Positions 11,855-24,200 of a stretch of 64,000 nucleotides of DNA are shown piece by piece. This stretch comes from Siderastrea siderea (lineage: Eukaryota > Cnidaria > Anthozoa > Scleractinia > Rhizangiidae), in contig OZ034968.1 in the NCBI GenBank assembly GCA_964030785.1, positions 41,023,186 to 41,087,185 on the forward strand, read 5' to 3'. The notes under the pieces were generated by a model that saw only the letters and a program-made list of their open reading frames with translations, did not search any database and was not told the DNA's origin. A program made the translations under genes and the position numbers. The stretch's first letter is position 1; the number at the start of each line of letters is the position of its first letter.

Positions 11855-12275
11855 TTCAATCCTGGACATATCTGCCGAATGAAGGACGGTCGTATACCAA
11901 ATGATGTCGTGTACGGTAAGCTGGCCACAGGACGCCGTCCTGTAGGCCGCCCAGTCCTGCGCTTCAAGGCTGTCTGCAAGCGCGACCTAAAACTCGCAGG
12001 CATCGACCCAGACAATTGGGAGCGGCTTGCAGACGACCGAAGTAGTAGGCCCTTCGCTGTTCGAGAAGGGGTCAAGAAGGGATAGGAAAAGTGCAACCAA
12101 CAGCTGGAGGACAGGAGACAACGCAGGAAGCAGACACAGCATACTCAGGCCGTCGACCCCCCCTTCCTCCACCTTTCTCTGCAATGCCTGCGGAAGAGAC
12201 TGTCACGAAAGGATCGGATTGCTGAGCCACTCCGGACGCTGCACTCGACGGGACCGGTCTTGACCGACAAAGGCG
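11855..12275 (+). mobile_element. C-terminal tail of a LINE polyprotein, plus strand
   Basis: The frame from about 11855 reads GHICRMKDGRIPNDVVYGKL, then GRRPVGRPVLRFKAVCKRDL and GIDPDNWERLADDRSS. This is the conserved post-reverse-transcriptase region of many animal LINEs. After a frameshift it continues to FLCNACGRDCHERIGLLSHS, a CCHH zinc knuckle that ends such proteins, with a stop near 12262. It lies head-on against the minus-strand LINE. A minus-strand word reading WNVRTMFQP, the usual start of the endonuclease, appears beyond it near 12345, which suggests insertion into that LINE. Confidence 0.75.
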
Positions 12276-12639
12276 CTACCATTATCGCAAGAGATAGACG
12301 GATGCCTACTGTGATGGCAGATTTACGTGGTTGGAACATGGTTCTCACGTTCCATGTACCTCTTGTTACACGTTGACTTTGGAGAGAGAAGAATGGCTTT
12401 ATATGGAACCTAGCTCTAAGATGCAGTTTGTCGCTATAAGCTATAAGGATGTCATCGACTGTCCTGTTCCGGCATGGCCTATCTTCCCTTGGAGATAAGA
12501 TTTTGTTTGGTTTTGTTAGGAGTTTGCATGGATCTTTAAACCACTGGTTCCGCGGGGATGTTCAGGTGTAAAAGCTCGGCGATGTTGAAATCTTTCTTCC
12601 TCCACAAAAGCAGAACACTTTTTAATGACATGACTATTT

Positions 12640-13480
12640 AAGTACATTCCTATGCGTATCTGATTTGTCTTCGCTGTTCTCAGATGTCCTAACTTGTGGG
12701 CAGTTTTAACGATTTTTGCTTAGTCGACATCCCTTCTTGCTGGTTTCCCCCATCTCGACGTGTTTCTTGCTTAATCCTGACCAATAACAAAAATGCATTA
12801 TGCCATCAATATCGTCTCTGGGTCGTAGTTCACAGTGTTTGGCAGTGGATGTCTGGACAAGAAATCAAGAGAATTAGCTTTGGAGCTTTGTTCTTTCTGT
12901 AGCTTATATTTCAATTCCAATTCCACATCCTGCGTTTCCACAACCAACTGCATGATTAAATTTGTGGTGGTAGCCTTGTTTCAGGCTTAATATTTAACAG
13001 CAGACGGTAGTTTTTTGTCGTGGAGCTTAGCGCCCAAGTAGATCGATAGAGAATTGATCAACGGGGCACTTCACCCACAAAGCATCTTTCTCGGTTTATA
13101 GCTCTTTTCCACATTCGTCAGTGTAGGGCTTATAAAGTGCAACAGTTGCCAGCTCTTGGTGGATTATTGGAATAGACTGGCTGATAATTCCTCATTTTTG
13201 ATATCTTCCCCTCTCATTATGATGGTTAACGTTTATTTGAAGAATTGCATTGCGTCCTTGCTTAATATATTGGTTTTCAGTTCTTCGAGAGCATAAGTTT
13301 CTTCGATATTCCTGGTTACAGGCCTCGCAGGTTAAATCGATGACCCAAAAAGGTAATCTGTTCTTGGCTAAGTTTAAACTTTAATTCGTTAAATACGATT
13401 CCATAAACGTCAGCTTTCTACAATACTGTATCCACTGTTTCAAAAATTTCCTACCAGTCACTTGCCACAGTTGAGATGTC
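12640..13480 (-). mobile_element. Degenerate Ty3/gypsy pol fragment (reverse transcriptase end and RNase H)
   Basis: On the minus strand, ELKFKLSQEQITFLGHRFN near 13.37 kb matches the end of gypsy reverse transcriptase (the EVTYLGH-like motif). Further along, ALWVKCPVDQFSIDLLG, then LLNIKPETRLPPQI, then VETQDVELELKYKLQKEQ and SSKANSLDFLSRHPLPNT near 12.82-12.95 kb follow the usual gypsy RNase H order, ending in the DFLSRHP motif. There are many stops and frameshifts, no LTRs are visible and the integrase is not recognised. An old dead copy. Confidence 0.65.
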
Positions 13481-13977
13481 GTCTCTTTGGTTATCGGTTC
13501 TTCGTCAGGTAATTTTTTAAACGGCTGCCTTCACGTATGGTTAGTTACAGGTACTTCTTAAACGGACCTTAGAGATAGTATGTTACCTTCTCGATTTTAA
13601 CCGTGTTACCTACATCACTTCAGACTTGGAATCTGTCCATTATTTCACTGTTTCTTTTAATTTCTTCTATCCTTCTAACGCTTTCAAGAAGTGTACTAAG
13701 AGATCCAATCCTATATATCTCTGGAATTGCTTCTACTTATTTGACAATGTTAACGCTGTGCTGTGCCTCAATTAATTATCGTTTGTTAAAAAATTTAAAT
13801 TGAGCAAAAACCTGGAAACCAACATTCCATTCTAAGCAAATTTCCTCTGCAGATGTGGGTGTGTTGATATGAAGTCATTTTAACTCTTGTCATAATTTTA
13901 ATCAAATGCAGCCTCTAAGGTGTGTACAATTGTATTTGCATATGCTCTACATGACTCTACAGCTAAAATCATCAGTA

Positions 13978-14275
13978 CAGTGAAACCCTGATTTTACGAT
14001 CGTCGATCTAACGATATTTCCGATTTAACGATCAACTTTCTGTGTCCCGGCAAAAGTTACAGTAAATTGTATGGAGCAGAATCCCTATTTAACAATATTC
14101 GGTCCAACGACATTCCCGGTTTAACGATGGAAATCTAGCGACCCAAGCATAAAGTTTTTCCCGTTGCAACGATATAATTAATATCACATACCAAAAAGTT
14201 TGACAAACACCAATTCCGATTTAACGGTATGATTTTGCTTTCTCCTTGCCATATCGTAAAATCGGGGTTCCGCTG
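13978..14275. mobile_element. 298-bp TA-flanked MITE (Tc1/mariner or pogo-like ends)
   Basis: The ends read CAGTGAAACCCTGATTTTAC and, complementary, CAGCGGAACCCCGATTTTAC, flanked by TA on both sides (13976-13977 and 14276-14277). Internal words such as GATTTAACGATC recur. There is no coding capacity. A truncated copy in reverse orientation is at 5772-6006. Confidence 0.8.
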
Positions 14276-15833
14276 TAGTGGAGCTTGATGATGTATGAGC
14301 AGAAAATACAAAAAAAAAATCAAACTTCCACAACACAGTTACCGGGTATTTTTCATTTTTTTCCCCTGAAACATTGCTGGCTCTAAGGTACATTTTCTGC
14401 ATTTCATCTTAAGCAACATTTTGGTTTCTGAATATGAAATCACCTCCCCCCCCCCCCAAAAAAAAAAAATCAGCCAAAATACCCTTCTAAAAAATAAGCT
14501 CAAGGGCTTTTATGAAGTAACTTGTGATACTACGCACTCTCTGATTGGTCAAATTGGTCTAAATGATCTTTGTACTTTTGTACTGAAAACGAAAACCTAA
14601 CACCCTTTCGAAGAGATCTAATAAGGAAGCTAACCAAATGAGAAAGGATGGAATGTTGACTAGTGTGTGGTCTTTGGACGGCAAGATTTATGTAAAGACA
14701 TCGCCCGATGGTGCACCAAAGAGAATCCAGTCCCATGAAGACCTCGACAACTTATGACTTTACGCTAGCCCGTCTGCGCTTTAGCGCATCTTTATATCTC
14801 AGAGTTTAAACTATTTTTTTCACTTTAAGATACGAATTAGGATGGATATGACACAAAGCCCTGAACGCCTTTAGATAGCATGCAGCTCAACGCTTGTATA
14901 CGTTTGTGTTTTGTGTGTGTTTTCTGTTTGTATTCGTCAGCGGATTTGTTTCTTTTCCATATATTTCACGGCGTCAGTCTAACTATAAGTTATTATTTTT
15001 GCGATTCTGTGCATTTAAAATTTATCAGTTGTTGTGCCTCATGACTGAAAATTATCATCTGTCAACATAATTTGTAATGGTCATGTCGATGCAAATGAAA
15101 ATAAGTATCTTATCTTAAAATGTTAGAGGCTTAAGAAACCAACTTAAACGAAGGGGTATTTTTAGTTTTCTAAAAGATCAAAACTGTCAGATGTACCTCC
15201 GCCAAGAAACATTTTCGGAACCCAAAGGTGAATCGATATGGAAGGGTGAGTGAGTAGGTGCTGTTTTCTTTTCCCACGTGTCAACCCATAGTAAAGGAGT
15301 TTCTATTCTGATAAATCCTTTAAGCAGATTAAATGTGGAAACGACCGGTAAAGATCTTGAAGGCAGAATTGTATAAGCTTACTTGTTTTGCAGTTCAGGC
15401 AGAATTTTAATCTGTAATGTTCACACCCCAAATGACTCCCAGCAGCAACAGAAATTCTTGCTAAATTAAACAGATATTTGGTGTCACACACAGAAATTAG
15501 CAATCTTATTGTGGGAGGTGTTTGGAATGTTACCTTGCAAGCTATTGATAACAAAGGTGGTATTTCGCCTTGAAAATGGGCTCGTGACTTGGAGTCCAAC
15601 GATACAGAATTGAGAGGCTACTTCAAATTTTACACAGAATCAAAGGACCTGTGTTGAAATGGTATAGAATGCAATAGTGCATTCGTGTATTGTCAGGGGT
15701 CTGACTTAATTAGCCATTCTTTCATTCACTGTCGATGGTCCAAAAATAATTTTCTCTGAAGTCATTAAGTGGTTCACTTAACATATTCTTTGGAAAATTA
15801 CCAAATGAATCTAGTCCTGGTTTACCTCCTACG
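14276..15833. other. No gene seen
   Basis: AT-rich sequence with a C-run followed by an A-run near 14450-14470. The short open frames at 14530-14736 and 15303-15599 (minus) have no domain or splice support. Confidence 0.3.
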
Positions 15834-15971
15834 GCTATGTCCTCGTGTACCGGTGCACAAGCGGGGATAACCATTGTATTTTCTTTGTTTAGGAGTCATT
15901 GGTTAGCTTTAATGTATTGTTTGGTCTTTCGTATCGGCGGCTCTTGTGCACCGGTACACGAGGACAGAAGC
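15834..15971. mobile_element. 138-bp foldback element with 9-bp target duplication
   Basis: The arms contain TGTCCTCGTGTACCGGTGCA (15838 on) and its exact complement near 15947-15966. The flanking direct repeat CCTCCTACG is present at 15825-15833 and 15972-15980. The loop of about 80 bp has no coding potential. Nine-base duplication suggests a Mutator-like origin. Confidence 0.8.
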
Positions 15972-17106
15972 CCTCCTACGATGTTAAAAAAGCTAAACTA
16001 TCTTTTTTTATTTGCTTAATCCTACATTTATACTAAGTAAGTTTGAAGAAATTTATTAGAAATAAAACATCATATTGGAGGATTTTAAGTCAATACGGAA
16101 ATTAGGCCTCAGATACGTCCAGTAAGTCGAAAGTAAGTATGGCATAAAACGTTTATGACTCGCACGGTTTCCGCTAAATTAATTTCCAAATAATTCGAGT
16201 ATACTGACTTGACGTCGCCAAGTTTTGGTTCATTGGGTTCACCCCTGCACCCTTCAGGGACATTGATATGAAAACACACCAGCAAAGTGGGGTCTGTTCA
16301 AATTATGGGGACATTTTCAGGTCCCCGCAGAAAAAGTCCTCTTAGATAGGTAGTTCCTTGAAAATAACCTTCAAATGAGGACCCCTGAAGGGTCCTCATA
16401 AGTTGGTCCACAGAACACACATCTTGAGTCCTCACAAGAAGGTAAAAAGAAAACAAAACTTGTCAAAAAGTATCTTTTTGCCTTGTAGCACATTAAGAAG
16501 TGCCCAAGAAAACCATTAAGATACTTAGATTGACGAATAAATCACTTTTTAGCGGTTTATACACTACAATTCTACTTAAAGAACACACTATGTGAAATGT
16601 GGGTATGTGTTGTATTTAATATGTAGGTCACGGCTTAGCATTTTTACAGTTTAATAAAAATTAAACTAGGAAACATTGTTCCTGATGTAATTGCAGTCTA
16701 GCCATGTGGGCAACAATATTTGCTTCCTGGCTGCAAGAAAACCGAATCACTTAAAAGTTTTATTGACGCTTGGATGACTGGCAACTTTTAATACCTCGCA
16801 AAGAAATCAAACCATGTTATCATATATCTGGTCTTTATTTCTTAATTTCTCCCTCATTTAAAAATAATAAGTATTTACATGAAACTTAATATTTGGAAAT
16901 AAAACTAAATCTTCTAAATTTAATCATCGCGGTTGATAGGAAAACATATCAGTATATTCACCTGATCTTAGGCTCAATTCCACTGACATTGCCATAAATT
17001 AATATTTAATTCAATAAAGTAATTTCAGTAAATGTAATCTGCTAATGTATTGTAGTTGCCCTCAGAAATTTGATGTTCTTAAAACATCCTCAATAGGTAT
17101 ATCCTA
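15972..17106. other. No gene seen
   Basis: AT-rich, with a GGGGACATTTTCAGGTCCCC foldback-like word near 16316 and related GGACCCCTGAAGGGTCC near 16380. No exon is supported. Confidence 0.3.
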
Positions 17107-17533
17107 AACCTTGCAAATAAGGTTTTTCCTGATTAAGATGATATTGAGTAATACTTTCTTGACTTTCACAGAAAAGGTTTGGAAATTGTTTTGAACATTT
17201 TTTAATGAAACCTGTTAAAAGTCTTGATAGTAGCCCCAATCTGATTGGTGTGAGATACATACATGAATCACTGACTGACTGACTCACTCACTGACTGAAT
17301 GACCACAACGTCCCTCACGACGACTAAGAGAGATTTCTTTGAGAAAAAAATAACTCAAAAATTCTTTTAGAAAAAAGGAACAGAAAATAATCCTTAACTA
17401 TATTATCAGGAAAAACCTTTCAAATAAGGGCTTTCCTGATTAAGATGATATTAACTAATACCGCTTTCTTGACTTTCAAAGAAAAGTTTTGGAAATTGTT
17501 TTACTTTAGAACATTTTTTTTTATGAAACCAGC
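17107..17533. repeat. Direct duplication of about 110 bp
   Basis: The words TTTCCTGATTAAGATGATAT and TTTGGAAATTGTTTT with AATGAAACC/TATGAAACC occur at about 17125-17215 and again at 17431-17533, in the same order and orientation, about 306 bases apart. It lies just beyond the 3' end of the minus-strand gene ending at 17695. Confidence 0.6.
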
Positions 17534-17694
17534 TATTTACAAGGAGCAATATGCCCCACTTGGTGTTTAGTAACCCCAGGCCGTGCCTCAGACACTGGTA
17601 CCATTGACAAGCTTGAAACTTCAAAATTTGTGACTGCTACTGAAAAGCAACAGAATATTTCCGTTCAAGCTGGGTCAATAGACGAATTTGCAAT

Positions 17695-18209
17695 TTAAAA
17701 CAGCTTCCATTCACCACTTCTTAAATCTACAGTGTCAGCATGTAAAAGCTGTTGAAATGACGACACAGGGCGTTGGAGATGTTCAACCATATACCTCATA
17801 TCTTGGGGTGCTACGTTCTTTAAAGTATACCTTCCGTTATTCTTATGATATCCAAATCTCAAGTTTACATTCACCTTTGCCGAGTTGAGAAATAACTTGT
17901 GGTTTAATACAGCCCACAAAACTAACAAGTACTTTTGCTCCCAAGGCAAACCACACTTTAGGAAAACATCCTTCTCGGAATCGTAAAGGAACACCACAAA
18001 ATCCTCATTGCTTGTTAATATTGTAGGTATTAAAGTTAAATTAGGCTGGCGACTATGATAAACAAAAGAAAATGCTATACAAGTTGCTATGGCTTGTGAT
18101 GTAGATGAAACGCCTGTCCCTTTTTTCCTTTCCACTGCGACATTCTTGCCTGGTGAGAAGTCCTTTGGTCCACTGCCTTCTTCTGCAGCACTACTGCCCG
18201 GAGAATCAT
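17695..18209 (-). CDS. Terminal exon of the micro-exon gene
   Basis: Starts after TTTAAAAAG in phase 1 and ends at a stop at 17695, about 170 residues. A linker (DDSPGSSAAEEGSGPKDF, then basic VERKKGTG) leads into SQAIATCIAFSFVYHSRQP, NLTLIPTILTSNEDFVVFLY, GLPWEQKYLLVLWAVLNHKL and a tail ending DLRSGEWKLF. Alternating hydrophobic strands and a Gln-containing helix suggest a compact alpha/beta domain. The SQAIA helix recalls the Gln helix of some restriction-nuclease-fold proteins, but I see no accompanying catalytic pair, so this is only a hint. Confidence 0.65.
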
Positions 18210-21200
18210 CTTTTTAAAACAAAAAATATATTTAATCATTTACACTATGCAGTTTCTATAAAAGCATCACTGCATTCTCAATAAAAATACTACATGTAAC
18301 TGCTAATCTTCATTCTGTTTTTCAAGAAATAACACTCTTTGAAAGAATACTTTCTCTTTGCTTCTTGCTTACACAGCAAAGAAACACATCAACACAAAAG
18401 TGGCATGTAATGAATAATGCCTCGTAACACACATACTTCTGGCCTTCTCGCAATTGTAGTGTAATTTTGATTGGCTCTTCAGTCATAAAGTCAATAAATG
18501 TCAATCCATCATGAAAGAGGGCAAAAGGCATCTTCTAAAGGAATTGTATCAGGTTTAATTTTTTGCACCACCCACCAAAAAAGAGAAAGTATTAAAGTAT
18601 AGAGCTGGGACGTAGGAAAATTAGCTTGTTGGCAGCTTACTGTTCCTTGGAACATGTTGCATTTATTTGGCCAGCCCCCAGGCAACAAGCAACAATGTTG
18701 AACCCTGTTTGACTGCACAGAACACACAAATTCTCCCTACTGGTTTCTCTTAAAGTACTTTGTAGCAAAATTTGATGATGTGTAAGTATTAACCCTTTAA
18801 GTCATGATGTCAACATGTACAAATTTTCCTCATGGGTCTTCATACATGTTACAATAAAAGTTGTGACACTTTATTTAATAAGACTTTCTTTAAATTACCT
18901 TTCTTTTATTCATAACACTTTTGATTGGGCTTATTAATGGATTACTGGAATACAGTTAGTGTAATTATCATGAAGTTTAGTTTTTTTTCAGTGATATTCC
19001 TCATTTCACCTTCATTTTGATATTTCAATTTCTATCTTCTACTACTCTCCTTGTGGTGGACACATAAAAAACAGCACTTATGATAGCCAGTATGCTTTGG
19101 ATTCCTAGACAAAACTTGTAGAGAAAATAATTCTTGATGCGAAATTCCACAAAAGCTCTCTCTCACTTAGGTGGCCTCACTTTCTTAGGGTGCATGTATT
19201 AGCATGTTGCAAATATATAAAACCATTAAGTAATCTATTTATGCGAAATAACAAATCAGTTTTACCTGCCCCTTTGCGCCTTTTACTCACAGGTCCTGTT
19301 GAAGGAATCAATAAAACGGATAATTCATAATACGACAAAAAATAGGCAATGCATGTAAGAAGGGGCTTTTGGCATAACAACAGTTAACCTGCAATCAGGC
19401 CAACAAAGATATATATACATGCAAAAACTATATGTAGCCTGTTTAGTTTCTCACAAGAACCTATATATGGTGAAATCGATTTTTTATTTGTGTAGAATGA
19501 CATGTTCATAATTTTTTTGGGATTATTTTTGTACAGTCAAACCTCGATTAACCGGATTCGTGGGGACTGAGGCAAATAGCCCAGAAAATTGAGGGTCCAA
19601 ACAATAAAAAATACGAATAATAATGAGACAAAAACAAATCCAAATAAAATAGGACATTTCACCCTGAAACTGCCAAGAACATGACCCACTTTTTTTTTAA
19701 CAACAAATGGCGTACAAGTTTTTCACAGTAAATTTATACAACTGTTCATGCAAAAACAAACGTATTAAAATAGTACATGTAATGATTTATTTCATTTTTT
19801 TGTGGTGTTTTCCACGGTCTCAGCAGTTAATTGATGAAACAATTCTGAAGATGGAGACATCGAAACGTTGTGTTGAACTCTTGTCGCTAATTTTTATCCT
19901 TAATTGTTTTTTCTGTATCTTAAAATTCACGTCAAAATTTGCTCAACTATTCATTTCACTTATAGTTGTTGTTGAAATGGTGAATAAAGCAAGTGGGGAA
20001 GTTTTCTTGTTTGTTCAACCATGCAGCTTTCTTAGTTTATCCTTGACTTCATGAAAACAGATTGCCATTTTGTTTGCTTCCACTTGAATAAATTAGTTTT
20101 CCATAAATGGAAAGTAGTGCCCAAGTCTAAGCGAATCATATTTCATTTTAATACGAATGCATTTTGTCACTAACTGTATGTGCTAGCGCTCTTTTTACTC
20201 TGCAAAAGCAAATAAAATTATGTTTTAATTGCACTTTCAAATGCATGTAAAACATACGATAGCTTCAGATCTTCATCATGACTTATTAATTTTCACAAAA
20301 AAAAATGGGACCACAGGAAAAGTCCGGATAATCGAAAAGTCAGGATAAAGGAGGTCTGGGTAATCAAGGTTCAACTGTAGTCACAGTTAATATTATTTCA
20401 ATGCTCACTAAAACACTTGATTAGTAATTCTCACTTTGTTTTTTAAGAAATAGTTGACTCAAAATAACGCCTAGTTTTTACAGTGATTCTCAAGTGTGAA
20501 ATTGTACTCACCATAATCATCATCATCGTCATCATCCTTGTTTTCTGCTTCTATAGCTCCTTAATAGTACAATGCAGTCTTCATTAGTCTAGTCTTTTCC
20601 CTATTTCACCATTATTCTTTTATGACAATAATATACTCATGCACTGACTTGCATTTCTTTAGGTTTGTTGCATTTACTGCAGAATCAGGGTTGCCACTCA
20701 TCAGAAACTTAAAAATTCCCTGACTTTTCCCTGACCTCTAAAAAATATTTTCACTGACATTGCATTAGGTGAATAATAAAAAAAGACAATAAAAATCACT
20801 GACCAACACAAATTTACACAATACTTTTCCGAAAGAAAATGTATTAATTTTGTAATCTCCAGGAAAACTTGTGAGTCAGAAAATTTAAATTTCCTGACTT
20901 TTCACTGACTTTGACAACATCTAAGATTTTCCCTGACCTTTTACAAAATTCAATGACTTTTCCCCAAAGTTGAAGAATACAACACAGAAGATGGTCCCCC
21001 CCCTGCTTCCCCCTGCTTCATTTCAACTACAGAAAGGGTATTCTTTCAATATACTGATTTTCAAGTGTTGTAAGCTATAAAAGTCATAAAAACTGTAACT
21101 TATCATTGTTACAAGTGATTTCACACATTTCTATTTTCAGGAAAGTAATCACTGTATTTACCTATTCCAGCTACACAACAATCTTTAGAATCTGCAATAA

Positions 21201-24200
21201 TAAATATAAAGTCTCAGTATAAAGTAAACTCTTCCTACAAATAGACCACTTTTTGCTTGGTTACTATAAGTAGACAGATGCAATGCCTGAGGACACATGG
21301 TTACACATTATTAAGTAGGAATATTGCCCACTTGAGTGACTATCTAGATAAGTAAGATGTGACTCGCAGGTCCGCGCAAAGCTAGAAGTGCGGGGATTAA
21401 TTATCTTGGTGGTGTGGGGATCAGGTAGAGTTGTAACGCAACAGGGGGAGTAGCCTGGTGTGTACAAATCTAGTTCCACAATTTCTTGTCGAGCTAGAAT
21501 CGTGGTGAAATAAAAAAAATTTCAAAGCAAAAAATGACAGTTGGTCATCAAGTATATAGACTTCCTCAAAGTCCATTTTAGGTTAAGCTGCAACAGAAAA
21601 TACCACCCACTACGGCTAAGCTCTTGGCAGACAAAATCTTAAGTGAGTAACTATGCACAGCCTTCAGCCTCACTTCATGAGGAATTATTGTTTCCCGATC
21701 AGCGAGAGACCTCTACATTTGGGAAAACAGAATGCATGGGGCTTGATGGGAAGGAGGTAAAACTCTACATCTGTCCCGCAACTATAGAAGTTCCAAGCCC
21801 ATGACAAACCTTTACTTATGATCGAGGATTGATGCTTGGGGTGAAGGAAACAGCTCCAAAAGGTCCTGGCCACAAAACAGGGCTGGTGGTTTTCTCACAT
21901 TATGATAGAATTATAGCAGCGAAGCCCTCTGGGGCAATGTGCTTTGATTTGCTTCACCATGTCTTTGTAAACTGTTTGTTCCAAAATATTCAAGGCAATG
22001 CTTTGATTGCCTGCAAAGTGGCTTTACCAATTACAGTGAAGAACAGAATTTTGACAAATGTAATAAACAACAGTAAATTAACCACTGCCCAGAATCAACT
22101 CCTGATTGAGCCCTTTGAAGTGAATGCAAACAAGTTTCTTCAACACAACTTTCACCTGTTATTCAGTAACATAAATTTGCTTTGTGTGACAACTTGGTGC
22201 AAAACATATTCAGCAAGGCCAACAAGCTTGAAATTAATTTTCTATTAAAAATGTAAATGAAGGCTATCATAATAAATCAACTTCTAATTTCCGCCTAACT
22301 TACAGACAATTATTAAGTTTGAGTTTTTTAAACACTGACATACCTCTTGGACAAGGAAACCAGTCTGGTTCTCCAAATAATGCACCTTCAAAACCTATAA
22401 GGATAAATGGTATTAAGTATACATGAAAATGGCCATATTTAGAGGACGGCTCTTAGATGTGTATAAACATTCAACTTTGATGATGATGATGAAGATGATG
22501 ATGACGAAGATGAGTAGAATATTGATGATGATAAGGATGACAATGATTATTATTATTACAAGTGGAACCTGCAAAAAGCAAAATATTATATTATTACGTA
22601 TAATGTATTCAGTGGATTCAAAACCTTGATACAAAGAGCATTAGTAAAGAGCATAAAATTATAACTGGTCAAGTTTGCTGAGAGTAATAAAGATAATCAT
22701 GCACTACAGTGTATGTTACAACATTGTGCTTGACTTATGTTCTGACTGAGGCCAGGGAAAATTTTACTGCCAGAAGTCACCTTCAACTTCATCTTTATTT
22801 TCATTTGATGTAAAGAGTGCAACCAAGGAAAAGCTGTATACTATAAATTCACCAAACATTTTATATTCACTTCCCTTCATTTATTTATGGGAGATGCAGT
22901 AGCCTAATGGTTTGCGTACTGTACTCCGAATCGAACGGTCTGAGTTTAAGCCCAGGGTTGTCGCTAAGCACCAGCTGCCGGCGAAATTCGCCGGCTGAGA
23001 AGGAGGACATCGCCGGCTGAATTTTGGCTGGCGAACACTCGGTAAAGGGCAATCAACAGTTCTTTGTTTATGCACTAGCAATCGTTCAATTTAGAATCAT
23101 TGTATTATAAGAAGGTTGAATAAACTCCTGACTACCTTGAGTATCCATGCCACTAATTAATTGAAATAAAGTCTTATTTTGAGAACTTGTTTACCGTGTC
23201 CTCTTTCCGTTTTCTGATGAACTGCAAAAAATACAATGGTGCAGCTAGGGTGATCGCAAAGGCAAATTATAAGACAAGCTCCAACACACTTCTGGAGATG
23301 CCGAATTGAGACACACTCTCAGATGTAATCAAAGGCTCCTTCTAAGCCAGCTTATGAATGAATTTGACAACTGAAGAGATCTTTAAAATGGATAAAGAGA
23401 ACAAAAGAAATTGGTGGAATGATTGAGGTAGGTTATTTGGCAAGGGAGGCAAATTCTTACATCGCAGTAATTTATGGTTAACTAACATTCGTAAAAAAAT
23501 ATATCACTCTGGTGTGTTGAACATTTTTCTGCATGAAGAATTACAGTTGTAAAAGAAAAGAAGATAATTTTAGTTGTTGCGGTGATGTCACGAATGTGAC
23601 ATTGCGTTAGGCCTTTTACTTTTTTATTATTTTGTCTAAGTTAATGTTTCACTATCTGTTTACTTTTTGAACGTAACATGATCACAGACAGTCTAAACCG
23701 CCGGTATTGTCCGAGACTGCAAGCAGTCTCTTTCTTTTCCTAGCGTGCGATGCGAAAATGCGATATTTAGATCGAGTGGCGATAGCCTCCCACGGAGTCG
23801 TTTTTAGGGGCTATCATGTTTCACTAGCCCCCAAAAACGACTGCATGGGAGGCTAGAGCAGCAAGCACCCGCCAGGTTTTTCCCTGATTTGCATAATTCT
23901 TATTTTTCCAGTCACATGTAGTATGTATTGAACAACTAGACGCATAATTGCGTGTACTCGGGTGTCTCTTTATATGGAAATAAACTTTCTTCACATTTAT
24001 AAAATAATACATGTCGCACTGATGCCCACCCATTGCATTATTTATAGTATATATTTAGCGATTACTCTAGTATGTAGTCTCAAATCAACACACCGACTGA
24101 TTGACTGCAGACTTTTCTCGTGTCACGCATTTACATGGCAGCATAACCCAGCATCAATTGAAAGAAACCAGCTACAAATTCACTTCAAAAGCTTTTATCA

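Noticed and set aside
18322..18531. Minus-strand frame starting MPFALFHDGL with a donor-like site
   Set aside because: Its phase does not fit the neighbouring exons of the micro-exon gene and no acceptor joins it.
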